A DNA stretch of 64,000 nucleotides from an uncultured Gammaproteobacteria bacterium (GCA_958295835.1 OY282378.1:4365694-4429693), one strand, 5' to 3'; positions 8,720 to 19,096 are shown, counted from the stretch's first letter. Notes: generated by a model from the letters alone, not told the origin. Translations and numbers: made by a program.

Positions 8720-10009
8720 TCAAAGTCCGGCACGGAGCCGTTCGATGCCTGCCTCTATCGTCTCCACCGAACGACAGAATGCGAACCGGAGGTAGCGATC
8801 TCCCTCGTTTCCGGTGGCGTAGAAGTTGTCGCCCGGCACCGTCGCCACGCCGACTTCCCTGATCAGATGCATCGCGGCGTCCGTCGGCGTCATGGCGGCG
8901 AGCGCCGGCACGCTCCGGTAGTCCGCGAAGAGATAGTAGGCGCCCTCCGGCGGGGATGCGGTGAAGCCGACCTCTCGGAGGCCGTCGAGCAGCAGATCGC
9001 GCTTCCTCAGATAGCCCGCCGCGATGCCGTCGAAGAATGCCCGATCCTGGCGAAGCAGCGACACCGCTCCCTTCTGCAGCGGGGTCGGGGCCTGCACCAC
9101 GAGGTTGTCGTGCACCGCGCGCAGCCGCCGGGTGCGCTCCGGCGGGGTGATCACCCAGCCGATCCGCCATCCGGTGGAGCGCCCCGTCTTCGAGATCGAG
9201 TTCACCACCACGGTGCGCTCGGCCATCCCCTCGAAGCCCGCGAGATACGAATGGCGATGCCCTTCGAAGGTGATGTGCTCGTAGATCTCGTCGGTGATCG
9301 CGAAGAGATCGTACGTCCGGCAGCTCTCCGCGATGAACGACAGCTCGTCGTCGTTCAGCACCTTGCCGGTCGGATTGTGCGGCGTGTTCACGACGAACGC
9401 CTTGACCGACGGATCGGAGACGACACTCCGCACCTCGTCGCGGTCGAGCCGCCAAGTGCCCGCGTCCCGATCCTCGCGCAGGGTCACGAACCTCGGCACG
9501 AGCCCGAAAATCTCCGCCTGGGACGGATAAAGCTCGTGATAGGGCTGGATCACCACCACGCAGTCGCCCGGATCGAGCAGCGAACGGAACGCCACCGCCA
9601 TGCCCTCGCTGGCTCCGAGCACCACCGTGACCTGCTCCTCCGGGTCCGGCCGGTGGCCATGGAACGCTTCCGTGTAGTCCGCGATCGCGTGCCGCAGCTC
9701 CGGTATCCCGAACGGAAACGAATACTGATTGAGGTAGTCGCGCGGGTTGCGTACCTCCGCAAGCAGCTCCTTCAGGGTGATTTCGAGCGAGTTGCCGCCT
9801 GCCTCTCCCTCCGCTTCCAGGATCTCGCGCAGGGTCGTCGACTCGATCCGGCGGACCCCCTCTTCCGTCCCGCCGAGCATTGCCGAGATCCCGCCCCACA
9901 CCATGTCGTATACGGGCGCCTCATCGGTAAAACCCTGCGAAAGATTGACCGCGCTGTGCTCGATCGCGAGCCGGGTCATCAGGCGAATGACGGTTTCCTT
10001 GACCTCCAC
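8720..10009 (-). CDS. Class I/II PLP-dependent aminotransferase
   Basis: The 429-residue fold-type I aminotransferase has the PLP lysine in NSISKTGRSTGWRIGW (Lys274 from the chosen start), the NTPHNPTGKVL motif and the cofactor aspartate in ITDEIYEH. The GTG start is chosen because GAGGAG lies seven bases upstream; the open frame continues into the neighbouring tRNA gene and must be trimmed. It is longer than typical AspC/YbdL proteins because of an insertion of about 40 residues after NLSQGFTDEAPVYDM. Substrate cannot be read from sequence; kynurenine/methionine-type transaminases are the nearest relatives I recognise. NIPSNAP follows in the likely operon. Confidence 0.88.
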   Translation of the reverse strand: MEVKETVIRLMTRLAIEHSAVNLSQGFTDEAPVYDMVWGGISAMLGGTEEGVRRIESTTLREILEAEGEAGGNSLEITLKELLAEVRNPRDYLNQYSFPFGIPELRHAIADYTEAFHGHRPDPEEQVTVVLGASEGMAVAFRSLLDPGDCVVVIQPYHELYPSQAEIFGLVPRFVTLREDRDAGTWRLDRDEVRSVVSDPSVKAFVVNTPHNPTGKVLNDDELSFIAESCRTYDLFAITDEIYEHITFEGHRHSYLAGFEGMAERTVVVNSISKTGRSTGWRIGWVITPPERTRRLRAVHDNLVVQAPTPLQKGAVSLLRQDRAFFDGIAAGYLRKRDLLLDGLREVGFTASPPEGAYYLFADYRSVPALAAMTPTDAAMHLIREVGVATVPGDNFYATGNEGDRYLRFAFCRSVETIEAGIERLRAGL

Positions 10010-10080
10010 GGTTGATCTCCTCGCCCGTGGGCGCAACGTATTCCGTCGATGCCGGCTTCGGGGTGGCACGTGACGCGGGA

Positions 10081-10171
10081 TGGCGGAGAGGGAGGGATTC
10101 GAACCCTCGATGGGCTTTCGACCCATACTCCCTTAGCAGGGGAGCGCCTTCAGCCGCTCGGCCACCTCTCC
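10081..10171 (-). tRNA. tRNA-Ser (anticodon GCU)
   Basis: The 91-base gene includes an encoded CCA. The acceptor stem GGAGAGG pairs with CCTCTCC. The anticodon loop is CTGCTAA (GCT, reading AGC/AGU) on a CTCCC/GGGAG stem. There is a long variable arm and a T-arm with GGTTCGAATCC, and the long variable arm fits serine. It lies downstream of csrA on the same strand, the common csrA-tRNA-Ser order in Gammaproteobacteria. Confidence 0.97.
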
Positions 10172-10286
10172 GGGAGGGACGAAGCATACCGAAAGGCATG
10201 ATCGCCCGCAAAAGCGCCCGGGTGGATCGTGGACCCTGCCCGGTGGGGCGATGGTGCGCCGGGCTCCGCACGAGCGGCCCGGCCGG

Positions 10287-10502
10287 TCAGCACGAAGCGG
10301 CGGGGTCGTTCCTCGTCCCCCCGCCTGATTCCTCCATCTTGCGATCCTGAATCCGCTCGTAGATCTCCTGGCGGTGAACCGCCACTTCCCTGGGCGCGTC
10401 GATTCCGAGCCGCACCTGGTTTCCCTTCACCCCGAGTACCGTCACCGCGATGTCGTCGCCGATCATCAGCGACTCGCCGATTCTCCTGGTGAGGATGAGC
10501 AT
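10287..10502 (-). CDS. csrA: Carbon storage regulator, RNA-binding translational repressor
   Basis: The 71-residue homodimeric protein binds GGA motifs in mRNA leaders. The N-terminus MLILTRRIGESLMIGDDI and the segment VRLGIDAPREVAVHRQEIY, including the RNA-contacting arginine, are intact. The start has GAGGAGG five bases upstream. A variable Gly/Ser tail ends the protein. It is downstream of lysC with a perfect 32-bp palindrome between them and upstream of tRNA-Ser, the conserved alaS-lysC-csrA-tRNA order. Confidence 0.98.
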   Translation of the reverse strand: MLILTRRIGESLMIGDDIAVTVLGVKGNQVRLGIDAPREVAVHRQEIYERIQDRKMEESGGGTRNDPAASC

Positions 10503-10611
10503 CGCGTCCTCCTCGGCCGCCGGGGCCGGGCTCCGCCCCCGGTGGCAGCGTCCTTGTGACCGTGCTGCTCCCATCGAGCATGGCGAGGGGCCGTGCTGCC
10601 TCGACTCCTGC

Positions 10612-10643
10612 GACCGCAAGCCGGCCGCGGCCGGCTTGCGGTC
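10612..10643. repeat. Perfect 32-bp palindrome between lysC and csrA
   Basis: Sixteen bases starting GACCGCAAGCCGGCCG are followed directly by their exact reverse complement. A transcript from either strand would fold into a very stable stem without a loop spacer. No T-run follows on either side, so it is not a textbook intrinsic terminator. It could attenuate read-through from lysC into csrA or protect an mRNA end (inference). Confidence 0.85.
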
Positions 10644-10667
10644 GGACCGGAGCTTTCAACCCGCACC

Positions 10668-11945
10668 TCACGATCCCCGGCGGCCGGAACCGCCGGGAGA
10701 CTGGGACCGATCCCCGGCGACTACGTTCCCATCGAGGCCGAACGCGGTGTGCAGCGCCCTGACTCCAAGCTCGAGATATTTTTCCTCGACGACCACGGAG
10801 ATCTTGATCTCCGAGGTCGAGATCATCTGGATGTTGATGCTCTCCGCGGCAAGTGCTCGAAACATCCGGCTGGCGATACCCGCATGGGAGCGCATCCCGA
10901 CGCCGACGAGCGAGATCTTAACGATTCGGTCGTCGCCGGTCACTCCGCTCGCGCCCCACTGCAAACGCCGCTCTTCCACGATCTGCAACGTCCGTGCGAA
11001 GTCGTTGCGGTGCACGGTGAAGGTGAAGTCGGTGGTCCCGTCAGCACCGGTATTCTGGACGATCATGTCGACCTCGATGTTCTCGTCCGCCACCGGACCG
11101 AGAATCGAGAACGCCACGCCGGGACGGTCCTGCACGCCCATGACCGTGATCTTGGCCTCGTCGCGATTGAACGCGACTCCGGAAATGAGAGGCTGTTCCA
11201 TGCGGTTGTCCTCGAGATCGGGTGCGATGAGAGTGCCCGGGCCGTCCTCGAACGAGGACAGCACGCGCAACGGCACGCCGTACTTGCTCGCGAATTCGAC
11301 GGATCGAATCTGCAGAACCTTCGCGCCGAGGCTCGCGAGCTCGAGCATCTCTTCGAACGTGAGAACCTCGAGGCGCCGCGCTTCCGGCACCACCCGCGGA
11401 TCGGTGGTGTACACGCCGTCCACGTCGGTGTGGATCTGGCACTCGCGGGCGCCGAGGGCCGCGGCGAGCGCGACCGCAGTGGTATCGGAGCCGCCACGTC
11501 CAAGGGTGGTGATGTTGCCGCCCTCGTCCACGCCCTGGAAGCCGGCGACGACGACCACCCTCCCCGCTTCGAGATCCGCCCGGATGCGCTGGTCGTCGAT
11601 GTGGACGATGCGCGCCCTGGTATGGACGCTGTCCGTGCGGATGTGGACCTGGTGGCCGGTATAGGAACGCGCGATGCAACCGTTCGCCTGCAACGCCATC
11701 GCGAGCAACGCGATGGTCACCTGCTCGCCGGTCGAGAGCAGGACGTCGAGCTCGCGGGGGTCGGGATGCTCCTGAATGCCTTGTGCAAGGCGGATCAGCC
11801 GGTCCGTCTCCCCGCCCATGGCGGAGACCACGACAACGACGTCGTCGCCCCGCTCACGGGTGTTCCCGATCCTGGCGGCGATATGCTCGATTCGATCGAC
11901 GCTCCCTACCGAGGTGCCTCCGAACTTCTGAACGATCAGGCTCAT
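10668..11945 (-). CDS. lysC: Aspartate kinase
   Basis: The 425-residue protein phosphorylates aspartate, the first step to lysine, threonine and methionine. The N-terminal kinase motif VQKFGGTSVGSVDRI and the FQGVDEGGNITTLGRGGSDTTAVALA segment are diagnostic. Two C-terminal ACT domains (about 265-405) include VAFNRDEAKITVMGVQDRPG, indicating allosteric control. The single-chain length of about 410-425 fits the monofunctional, lysine/threonine co-inhibited type. It follows alaS by 64 bases and precedes csrA. Confidence 0.97.
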   Translation of the reverse strand: MSLIVQKFGGTSVGSVDRIEHIAARIGNTRERGDDVVVVVSAMGGETDRLIRLAQGIQEHPDPRELDVLLSTGEQVTIALLAMALQANGCIARSYTGHQVHIRTDSVHTRARIVHIDDQRIRADLEAGRVVVVAGFQGVDEGGNITTLGRGGSDTTAVALAAALGARECQIHTDVDGVYTTDPRVVPEARRLEVLTFEEMLELASLGAKVLQIRSVEFASKYGVPLRVLSSFEDGPGTLIAPDLEDNRMEQPLISGVAFNRDEAKITVMGVQDRPGVAFSILGPVADENIEVDMIVQNTGADGTTDFTFTVHRNDFARTLQIVEERRLQWGASGVTGDDRIVKISLVGVGMRSHAGIASRMFRALAAESINIQMISTSEIKISVVVEEKYLELGVRALHTAFGLDGNVVAGDRSQSPGGSGRRGS

Positions 11946-12009
11946 GGCCGAGGCCGCCCTGGAGCGTGGGCTCCGCGACTCCGAACGACGTCACCCACGA
12001 ACGCGCGCC

Positions 12010-14640
12010 TCATGATCGGGCGCCGCTGCCCGCGAGCCGCTCGCGCACCCATCCCTGGACGGAGCTGAGGGCCTGATCCACCCTGGACGGATCGTTGCCG
12101 CCCGCCTGCGCGAGCTCCGGACGTCCGCCTCCACGCCCACCGACCTGGCGCGCGACGTGGTTCGCGAGCATGCCTGCCTCGATGCGATCGGTGCAGTCCT
12201 TCGTCACCCCCGCGACCAGTGCGACCTTCCCGGCGTTGACGGTTGCGAGCACCACCGCGGCGGACCCGAGCCGGCTCTTGAGGCGATCGACGGTCTCGCG
12301 CAACGCCTTCGGGTCCGCGCCGTCGATCTTCGCGGCGAGCACCCTGAGCCCTTCGACGTCGACTGCCTGGGCGGCGAGATCGTCCCCGTGGGACGCCGCG
12401 ACCCGGGCCTTCAGCCGCTCGAGATCCCGCTCCAGACCGCGGCTGCGTGCGAGCATCGCCTCCACCCGATCCGCCACCGTCTCCGCGTCGGCCTTCATGG
12501 ATGCTGCGATACGCTCGATCCGATCCTCCATCGAGTGCACCCAGGCCAGTGCCTCCGCGCCGGTGAGCGCGACGATCCTGCGCACCCCTGCCGCGATGCC
12601 GCCCTCGGAGACGATCTTGAACAGGCCGACGTCGCCCGAGCGCGAGACATGGGTTCCCCCGCAGAGCTCCACCGAATGGCCGCCGAGCGAGAGCACCCTC
12701 ACCGGATCGTCGTACTTCTCGCCGAAGAGCGCGATGGCGCCGCTGCGCCTGGCCTCGTCGAGCGGCATGACCTCGGTGCGGGCCTCGTCGTTGTCGAGGA
12801 TCCAGGACGAGACCATCGCCTCGATGCGCCGGGTCTCCTCCCTGCTCACCGGCTCGTAGTGGGAGAAATCGAACCGGAGGCGATCCGGCGCGACCAGGGA
12901 ACCTTTCTGCAGGACGTGCTCGCCGAGCACCGCGCGCAACGCCGCGTGCAGCAAATGCGTCGCGGAGTGGTTGCGCGCGGTCGCGCGGCGCGCCTTCCCA
13001 TCCACGCGCGTCTCGACGACGGCGCCGGTCGACAGCGCACCGTCGGTGACCACCCCGATGTGCACGATCGCATCGCCGTGGCGCTGCGTATCCGTGACCT
13101 CGAAGCCGATCCCGCCGGCCACGAGCCGTCCGCGGTCTCCGACCTGCCCCCCCGATTCCGCATAGAACGGCGTCTCGTCGAGCACCACCCAGCCTTCCTC
13201 TTCGGGATCGAGCCGTGGCACGGCCTCGCCGTCGCGCCAGAGGGCGGTCACCGTCGCCTTGCCGTCGAGGCGGTCGTAGCCGACGAAGGTGGACGCACCG
13301 CCGACCGCGACCGCCGCCCCACCGTCCGCCTTGAACCGGCTCGATGCGCGGGCACGGGCGCGCTGTCCCTCCATCGCATGCTCGAACGCGGCCAGATCGA
13401 CGCTGAGAGAGCGCTCGCGCGCGATATCCGCGGTCAGGTCCACGGGAAAACCGTAGGTGTCGTAGAGCCTGAACACCGTCTCGCCGGGGATCACGTCGCC
13501 GTCGAGCCCGTCGATCGCGTCATCGAGAATCCGCATCCCCTGATCGAGGGTCCTGGCGAACTGCTCTTCCTCCTGGCGCAGGACCCGCTCGACCTGTGGG
13601 CGACGCCGGCTCAGCTCGGGGTAGGCGCCGCCCATCTCGGCGTCGAGCGTCGCGACCATGCGCCAGAAGAAGGGATCGCGCACGCCCAACCGATGGCCGT
13701 GGCGGATTGCACGGCGCATGATGCGCCTCAATACGTAGCCGCGTCCCTCGTTCGATGGAACGACGCCGTCGACGACGAGGAAAGCGCACGAGCGCACGTG
13801 ATCGGCGATCACGCGCAGTGACTTGCCACCGGGCGATTCGTCTCCCGTGCCTCCGGCGCCGGTGATCTCCGCCGCCGCTCCGATCAGGTTCACGAAGAGG
13901 TCGGTCTCGTAGTTGCTGTGCACCCCCTGGAGCACCGCGGCGGTCCGCTCGAGCCCGAGCCCGGTATCGACGGAGGGCCTGGGCAGCGGCTCCATCGCGC
14001 CTCCGGCATCGCGGTTGAACTGCATGAACACGAGGTTCCACAGCTCGATGTATCGATCGCCGTCCTCGTCGGGGCTTCCCGGCGGCCCGCCCGGCACCTC
14101 GGGTCCGTGGTCGTAGAACACCTCCGAGCAGGGCCCACAGGGTCCGGTATCGCCCATCGCCCAGAAGTTGTCCTTCTCGCCACAGCGGGAGAACCGGCTC
14201 CGATCGACTCCGATGTCGTCGAACCAGATCCGGGCCGCCTCGTCGTCCTGCTCGTACACCGTCACCCACAGCTTGTCCGCGGGGAGCTCCAGCACGCCGG
14301 TCAGGAACTCCCAGCAGTAGCGGATCGCGTCGGGCTTGAAGTAGTCGCCGAAGCTGAAGTTGCCGAGCATCTCGAAGAAGGTGTGGTGGCGCGCGGTGTA
14401 GCCGACGTTTTCGAGATCGTTGTGCTTGCCGCCGGCGCGCACGCAACGCTGCGCGGTGGTCGCCCGCGCACGGGACCGCCGGTCGGTGCCGAGGAAGACG
14501 TCCTTGAACTGGACCATGCCCGCGTTCGTGAACAGCAGGGTCGGATCGTTCCCGGGCACCAGCGGGCTGCTCGGTACCACCTCGTGGCCGCGGTCGCGAA
14601 AGTATTCGAGAAAGGTCCGTCTGAGCTCGTTGCTTTTCAT
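12010..14640 (-). CDS. alaS: Alanyl-tRNA synthetase
   Basis: The 876-residue class II synthetase charges tRNA-Ala. The N-terminus MKSNELRRTFLEYFRDRGHE and the motif FTNAGMVQFKDVFLG match the family. The editing domain carries HSATHLLHAAL and CGGTHVSRSGD, providing the zinc-binding residues that clear mischarged Ser/Gly. A C-terminal DHHA1 domain with the GRGGGRPELAQAGG block ends the protein. It is full length and sits between recX and lysC, the conserved order. Confidence 0.98.
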   Translation of the reverse strand: MKSNELRRTFLEYFRDRGHEVVPSSPLVPGNDPTLLFTNAGMVQFKDVFLGTDRRSRARATTAQRCVRAGGKHNDLENVGYTARHHTFFEMLGNFSFGDYFKPDAIRYCWEFLTGVLELPADKLWVTVYEQDDEAARIWFDDIGVDRSRFSRCGEKDNFWAMGDTGPCGPCSEVFYDHGPEVPGGPPGSPDEDGDRYIELWNLVFMQFNRDAGGAMEPLPRPSVDTGLGLERTAAVLQGVHSNYETDLFVNLIGAAAEITGAGGTGDESPGGKSLRVIADHVRSCAFLVVDGVVPSNEGRGYVLRRIMRRAIRHGHRLGVRDPFFWRMVATLDAEMGGAYPELSRRRPQVERVLRQEEEQFARTLDQGMRILDDAIDGLDGDVIPGETVFRLYDTYGFPVDLTADIARERSLSVDLAAFEHAMEGQRARARASSRFKADGGAAVAVGGASTFVGYDRLDGKATVTALWRDGEAVPRLDPEEEGWVVLDETPFYAESGGQVGDRGRLVAGGIGFEVTDTQRHGDAIVHIGVVTDGALSTGAVVETRVDGKARRATARNHSATHLLHAALRAVLGEHVLQKGSLVAPDRLRFDFSHYEPVSREETRRIEAMVSSWILDNDEARTEVMPLDEARRSGAIALFGEKYDDPVRVLSLGGHSVELCGGTHVSRSGDVGLFKIVSEGGIAAGVRRIVALTGAEALAWVHSMEDRIERIAASMKADAETVADRVEAMLARSRGLERDLERLKARVAASHGDDLAAQAVDVEGLRVLAAKIDGADPKALRETVDRLKSRLGSAAVVLATVNAGKVALVAGVTKDCTDRIEAGMLANHVARQVGGRGGGRPELAQAGGNDPSRVDQALSSVQGWVRERLAGSGARS

Positions 14641-14667
14641 GAAATCACTGCTCGCGAATCCATGGCG

Positions 14668-15122
14668 TCATCGCCGGGGAGGCGATCCGAGCGCCGATCG
14701 TATCTGTTCCGTCGTGAATCCGCGCCGTTCCAGGAAGCGGGCTTGGCGGACCCACTCGCGGTAGTCGGCGGGCGCCGCCTCGCCGAAACGCCTGATCCGC
14801 GCCCGCGACGCCTGTTCGGACCAGAACCCGTCATCCCGTTCGACCGCCTCCCTGGCCGCCGCGTCGTCGATGCCGCGCCGGCGAAGCTCCTCGCGAATGC
14901 GCCGGGGGCCGTGGCCGCGACCGAGGCGCGAGCCGACGTATTGCTCGGTAAACCGCTCTTCGCTCAACAGCCCCTGTGCTTCGAGCGTATCGAGCACGCG
15001 GCCGATCGTGTCCGCGCCGGCGCCGCTCGCGGCCAGTCTGGACGCAAGCTCGCCGCGCGCATGCTCGCGCCGCGCGAGCAGCCTGAGAGCCCGCGCCCGG
15101 AGATCGGAGCCCTCCTTGCCGA

Positions 15123-15126
<4 letters not shown>
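14668..15126 (-). CDS. recX: Regulatory protein RecX
   Basis: RecX binds RecA filaments and inhibits recombination and co-protease activity. The core LRARALRLLARREHARGELASRL and the segment GRGHGPRRIREELRRRGI are typical three-helix RecX repeats. The start is uncertain. The frame has no ATG; the only standard start is a GTG at 15291, deep inside recA, which would add 55 non-RecX residues. The conserved region begins right at the recA stop, so I place the start at a CTG (15126) overlapping recA's TGA. That gives 153 residues, the normal family length. Programmed re-initiation or read-through from recA is possible. Confidence 0.82.
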
Positions 15127-16157
<1,031 letters not shown>

Positions 16158-16331
16158 ATCCGGGGCTCCTGATGCACGACGCCGAGATGCGCCGACTGGC
16201 GTGAATTATTCCACAGCCGTCCGGACCGACATAGCGAAGCACGCCGCAAGGGGATGGCGAACCGGGGAGCCGGCGCCGTACGCCCACGGCTTATATGTAA
16301 CAACACTGTTTCCGGCCTGCCTGCGACGCTG

Positions 16332-16432
16332 GTCGAGGCGCTCGCGATTCCGCGCAGCGGAATCGCCAAGCGACCGCACCAGCGGTCGCCGCTTGCATGG
16401 AGCAAGACTGTTCCTCGCCCGTCTACGGCGCT
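16332..16432 (+). repeat. Dispersed hairpin repeat, copy A (pncC-recA intergenic)
   Basis: The element contains two inverted repeats, GCGATTCCGC/GCGGAATCGC and GCGACCGC/GCGGTCGC, in one stretch (16332-16390). A 36-bp motif beginning ATGGAGCAAGACTGTTCC follows (16397-16432). The same two modules occur at 42572-42798 in the opposite order, with only two mismatches in the 36-bp module. This looks like a REP/MITE-like family. It occupies the recA upstream region. Confidence 0.8.
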
Positions 16433-16458
16433 CCCGGTCTCATGGATCGAACGGACGC

Positions 16459-16947
16459 TCACCGCGATTCGAGTCCCGCGATGAGATCGGACATCGCCAC
16501 GCATACCGCCTTGCGCCGGACCTCGGTGCGGTCACCGTCGAGGAGCACGGTCCGGGTACGAAGCGTATCTCCGGCGACGGCCACCGCAAGGCACACCGTC
16601 CCCACCGGCTTCGCCGCGCTTCCGCCCCCCGGCCCGGCGATTCCGCTGACCGCCACCGCGACCCGATCCCCGCGTCCCGCGCACGCGCCACGCGCCATCG
16701 CCGCAGCGACCGACTCGCTCACCGCTCCGTCCGCCTCGATGAGCGATGCCGGGACGCCCAGCATCTCCTGCTTCGCTTCGTTGGAATACGCCACGGCGCC
16801 GCGGTCGAACCATGCCGAGCTGCCCGGCACCGCGGTCACTGCCTCGGCGATCCAGCCGCCGGTGCAGGATTCGGCGGTGACGAGGCGCAGTCCCGCGGCT
16901 TCGAGGGCGGCGCCGAGGCGTTCGGCGAGAGCCGCGATCTCGCTCAC
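16459..16947 (-). CDS. pncC: CinA C-terminal-domain nicotinamide-nucleotide amidohydrolase
   Basis: The 162-residue protein is the stand-alone CinA C-terminal (PncC) type, which deamidates nicotinamide mononucleotide to nicotinate mononucleotide in pyridine nucleotide salvage. It shows the catalytic TAESCTGGWIAEAVTAVPGSS (Ser/Thr-Lys type) and SGIAGPGGGSAAKPVGTV. The N-terminal molybdopterin-binding-like domain of long CinA is absent. It overlaps the end of tadA by four bases (ATGA), indicating co-translation, and precedes recA, the usual pairing. Confidence 0.95.
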   Translation of the reverse strand: MSEIAALAERLGAALEAAGLRLVTAESCTGGWIAEAVTAVPGSSAWFDRGAVAYSNEAKQEMLGVPASLIEADGAVSESVAAAMARGACAGRGDRVAVAVSGIAGPGGGSAAKPVGTVCLAVAVAGDTLRTRTVLLDGDRTEVRRKAVCVAMSDLIAGLESR

Positions 16948-17522
16948 CGGTCGCCGCTCTCTCCACGCGGACCGCCTTCACCATCCGAGCCACCCGCACC
17001 GGACGCGCGGCAGCCGCCGCAGGCTCGACGGGCACGAAAGAATTCGAGCAGCAGGCGAGCCGACTCCTCGCCGAGCACTCCGCTCAGTACCGCGGGACGG
17101 TGATTGAGCCGGTCGCAGCCAAGGACGTCGAAGACGCCGCCAGCCCCACCCCAACGCTCGTCGGCCGCCCCGTACACGACGCGATCGATGCGCGCGTGGA
17201 CGATCGCGCCCGCGCACATCACGCAGGGCTCCATCGTCGCGTAGAGCGTCGTCCCCACGAGCCTGTAGTTGCCGGTGGCTCGCGAGGCGGCCCGGATGGC
17301 GTTGATCTCGGCGTGCGCGGTCGGGTCGGCGTCGCCGATCGGCGCGTTCGCCCCGGCGCCGATCTCGATGCCGTCGCGGATGATGACGGCGCCCACCGGC
17401 ACCTCGCCTTCGCGAGCCGCCCGCGCCGCGAGATCGAGGGCGCGCCGCATCCAGCGTTCGTCCTCCTCGAGAGATCGCCCGGCACCTCGCCGTGGGCATC
17501 GCGGCCACGACGTCACTCCCAT
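16944..17522 (-). CDS. tadA: tRNA-specific adenosine deaminase
   Basis: The 192-residue protein deaminates A34 to inosine in tRNA-Arg(ACG). It has the zinc/catalytic HAE in DPTAHAEINAI and the PCVMCAG motif (Cys pair). The ATG overlaps the last codons of guaA; a stronger GAGGAGG site precedes a later ATG at WMRRALDL, so the first 24 residues may be untranslated. A Gly/Arg-rich C-terminal tail of about 25 residues is longer than usual. It is coupled to guaA upstream and pncC downstream. Confidence 0.94.
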   Translation of the reverse strand: MGVTSWPRCPRRGAGRSLEEDERWMRRALDLAARAAREGEVPVGAVIIRDGIEIGAGANAPIGDADPTAHAEINAIRAASRATGNYRLVGTTLYATMEPCVMCAGAIVHARIDRVVYGAADERWGGAGGVFDVLGCDRLNHRPAVLSGVLGEESARLLLEFFRARRACGGCRASGAGGSDGEGGPRGESGDR

Positions 17523-19096
17523 TCGATCGTCGCCGGCGGCTTGCCCGAGATGTCATAGACCACGCGGGACACCCCCGCGATCTCGTTGACGATGCGGTTC
17601 GAGACCCGTTCGAGCAGCTCGTGGGGCAGGTGCGCCCAGCGCGCGGTCATGAAGTCCACGGTCTCCACCGCCCGCACCGCGATCACGTGCTCGTAGCGGC
17701 GCTGGTCGCCGGTCACCCCCACGGACTTGACCGGGAGGTAGACCGCGAACGCCTGGCTCACCGAATCGTAGAGCCCGGCCGTGCGCAGCTCGCCGATGAA
17801 GATCGCGTCGGCGCGGCGCAGCACCTCGGTGTACTCCTTCTTCACCTCGCCGAGGATGCGCACGCCGAGGCCGGGGCCGGGGAAGGGGTGGCGGTAGACG
17901 AGCTCGGACGGCAGCCCCAGCTCGACGCCGATGGCGCGTACCTCGTCCTTGAACAGCGCGCGGAGCGGCTCGACGAGGCGCATGTTCATCCGCTCCGGCA
18001 GTCCGCCCACGTTGTGGTGCGACTTGATGACGTGTGCCTTGCCCGTCGCGGCGGCGGCGGACTCGATGACGTCGGGGTAGATCGTGCCCTGCGCGAGCCA
18101 GCGGACCCCGTCGAGCCTCGCCGCCTCCTCCTCGAAGATCTCGATGAACAGGCGCCCGATACGCCTGCGCTTTTCCTCCGGATCGGCGACGCCTTCAAGC
18201 GCGGCGAGGAAGCGGTCCCCGGCATCGACCCGGACCACGTCGACCCCGAGATGCCCGGCGAACGTCGCCATGACCTGATCGCGCTCGCCGAGCCGGAGCA
18301 GGCCGTTGTCGACGAAGATGCACTTCAGCCGATCGCCGATCGCGCGATGGAGCAGCGCCGCCACCACCGAGGAATCGACGCCGCCCGAGAGCGCGAGCAG
18401 GACGCCCTCCCCGCCGACCTCGCGGCGCACCCGCTCGATGCCGTCTTCGATGATCGCGGCCGGCGTCCAGCCCGGCGCGCAGCCGCAGACGTCATGCACG
18501 AAGCGGCGCAGGATACGCGCGCCCTGGCGGGTATGGGTGACCTCGGGGTGGAACTGCACGCCGTAGAAACCGCGCTCCTCGTCGGCAATCCCGGCGATGG
18601 GCGCGTTGCCGGTGGAGGCGATGCGCCTGAACCCCGGCGGCAGCGAGGTCACTCGGTCGCCATGACTCATCCACACGTCGAGCAGGCCGTGCCCCTCGGC
18701 GTTCACGTGATCCTCGATGCCCGCGAGCAGCCGCGAATGCCCGCGCGCGCGGACCCGCGCGTACCCGAACTCGCGGTGGTCGGAGGTCTCGACCCCGCCC
18801 CCGAGCTGCGCCGCCATCGACTGCATGCCGTAGCAGATGCCGAGTACAGGCACCCCGAGCTCGAACAGGGCGTCCGGAGCACGGTGCCCCGTGGGCTCGT
18901 TGACCGATTCGGGACTCCCGGAAAGGATGATGCCTTTGGGTGCGAGCCCGCGCAGCCGCTCCGGATCGATGTCGAACGCGTGGATCTCGGAGTACACGTT
19001 CGCCTCGCGCACGCGCCGCGCGATGAGCTGGGTGTACTGCGAGCCGAAATCGAGGATGACGATCCGGTCGGAGTGGATGTCGGTTGCGGCGGTCAA
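17513..19096 (-). CDS. guaA: GMP synthase (glutamine-hydrolysing)
   Basis: The 527-residue enzyme converts XMP to GMP. An N-terminal class I glutamine amidotransferase carries the nucleophile cysteine in GICYGMQSMAAQLGG and the histidine in GVQFHPEVTHT. The ATP-pyrophosphatase domain carries LALSGGVDSSVV. The C-terminal dimerisation domain ends in TRVVYDISGKPPATIEWE-like sequence typical of GuaA. It lies 93 bases downstream of guaB, so both last steps of GMP synthesis are in one operon. Confidence 0.98.
   Translation of the reverse strand: MTAATDIHSDRIVILDFGSQYTQLIARRVREANVYSEIHAFDIDPERLRGLAPKGIILSGSPESVNEPTGHRAPDALFELGVPVLGICYGMQSMAAQLGGGVETSDHREFGYARVRARGHSRLLAGIEDHVNAEGHGLLDVWMSHGDRVTSLPPGFRRIASTGNAPIAGIADEERGFYGVQFHPEVTHTRQGARILRRFVHDVCGCAPGWTPAAIIEDGIERVRREVGGEGVLLALSGGVDSSVVAALLHRAIGDRLKCIFVDNGLLRLGERDQVMATFAGHLGVDVVRVDAGDRFLAALEGVADPEEKRRRIGRLFIEIFEEEAARLDGVRWLAQGTIYPDVIESAAAATGKAHVIKSHHNVGGLPERMNMRLVEPLRALFKDEVRAIGVELGLPSELVYRHPFPGPGLGVRILGEVKKEYTEVLRRADAIFIGELRTAGLYDSVSQAFAVYLPVKSVGVTGDQRRYEHVIAVRAVETVDFMTARWAHLPHELLERVSNRIVNEIAGVSRVVYDISGKPPATIEWE

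Noticed and set aside
10612..10643. Intrinsic terminator after lysC
   Set aside because: The stem is perfect but lacks a loop and a T-run. I list it as a palindrome only.
12157..13821. 554-codon plus-strand frame opposite alaS
   Set aside because: A compositional shadow of alaS with Arg/His/Pro-rich nonsense sequence.
16158..16230. LexA box upstream of recA
   Set aside because: A CTGT is followed after eight bases by TCAC, not ACAG. No convincing SOS operator is present.
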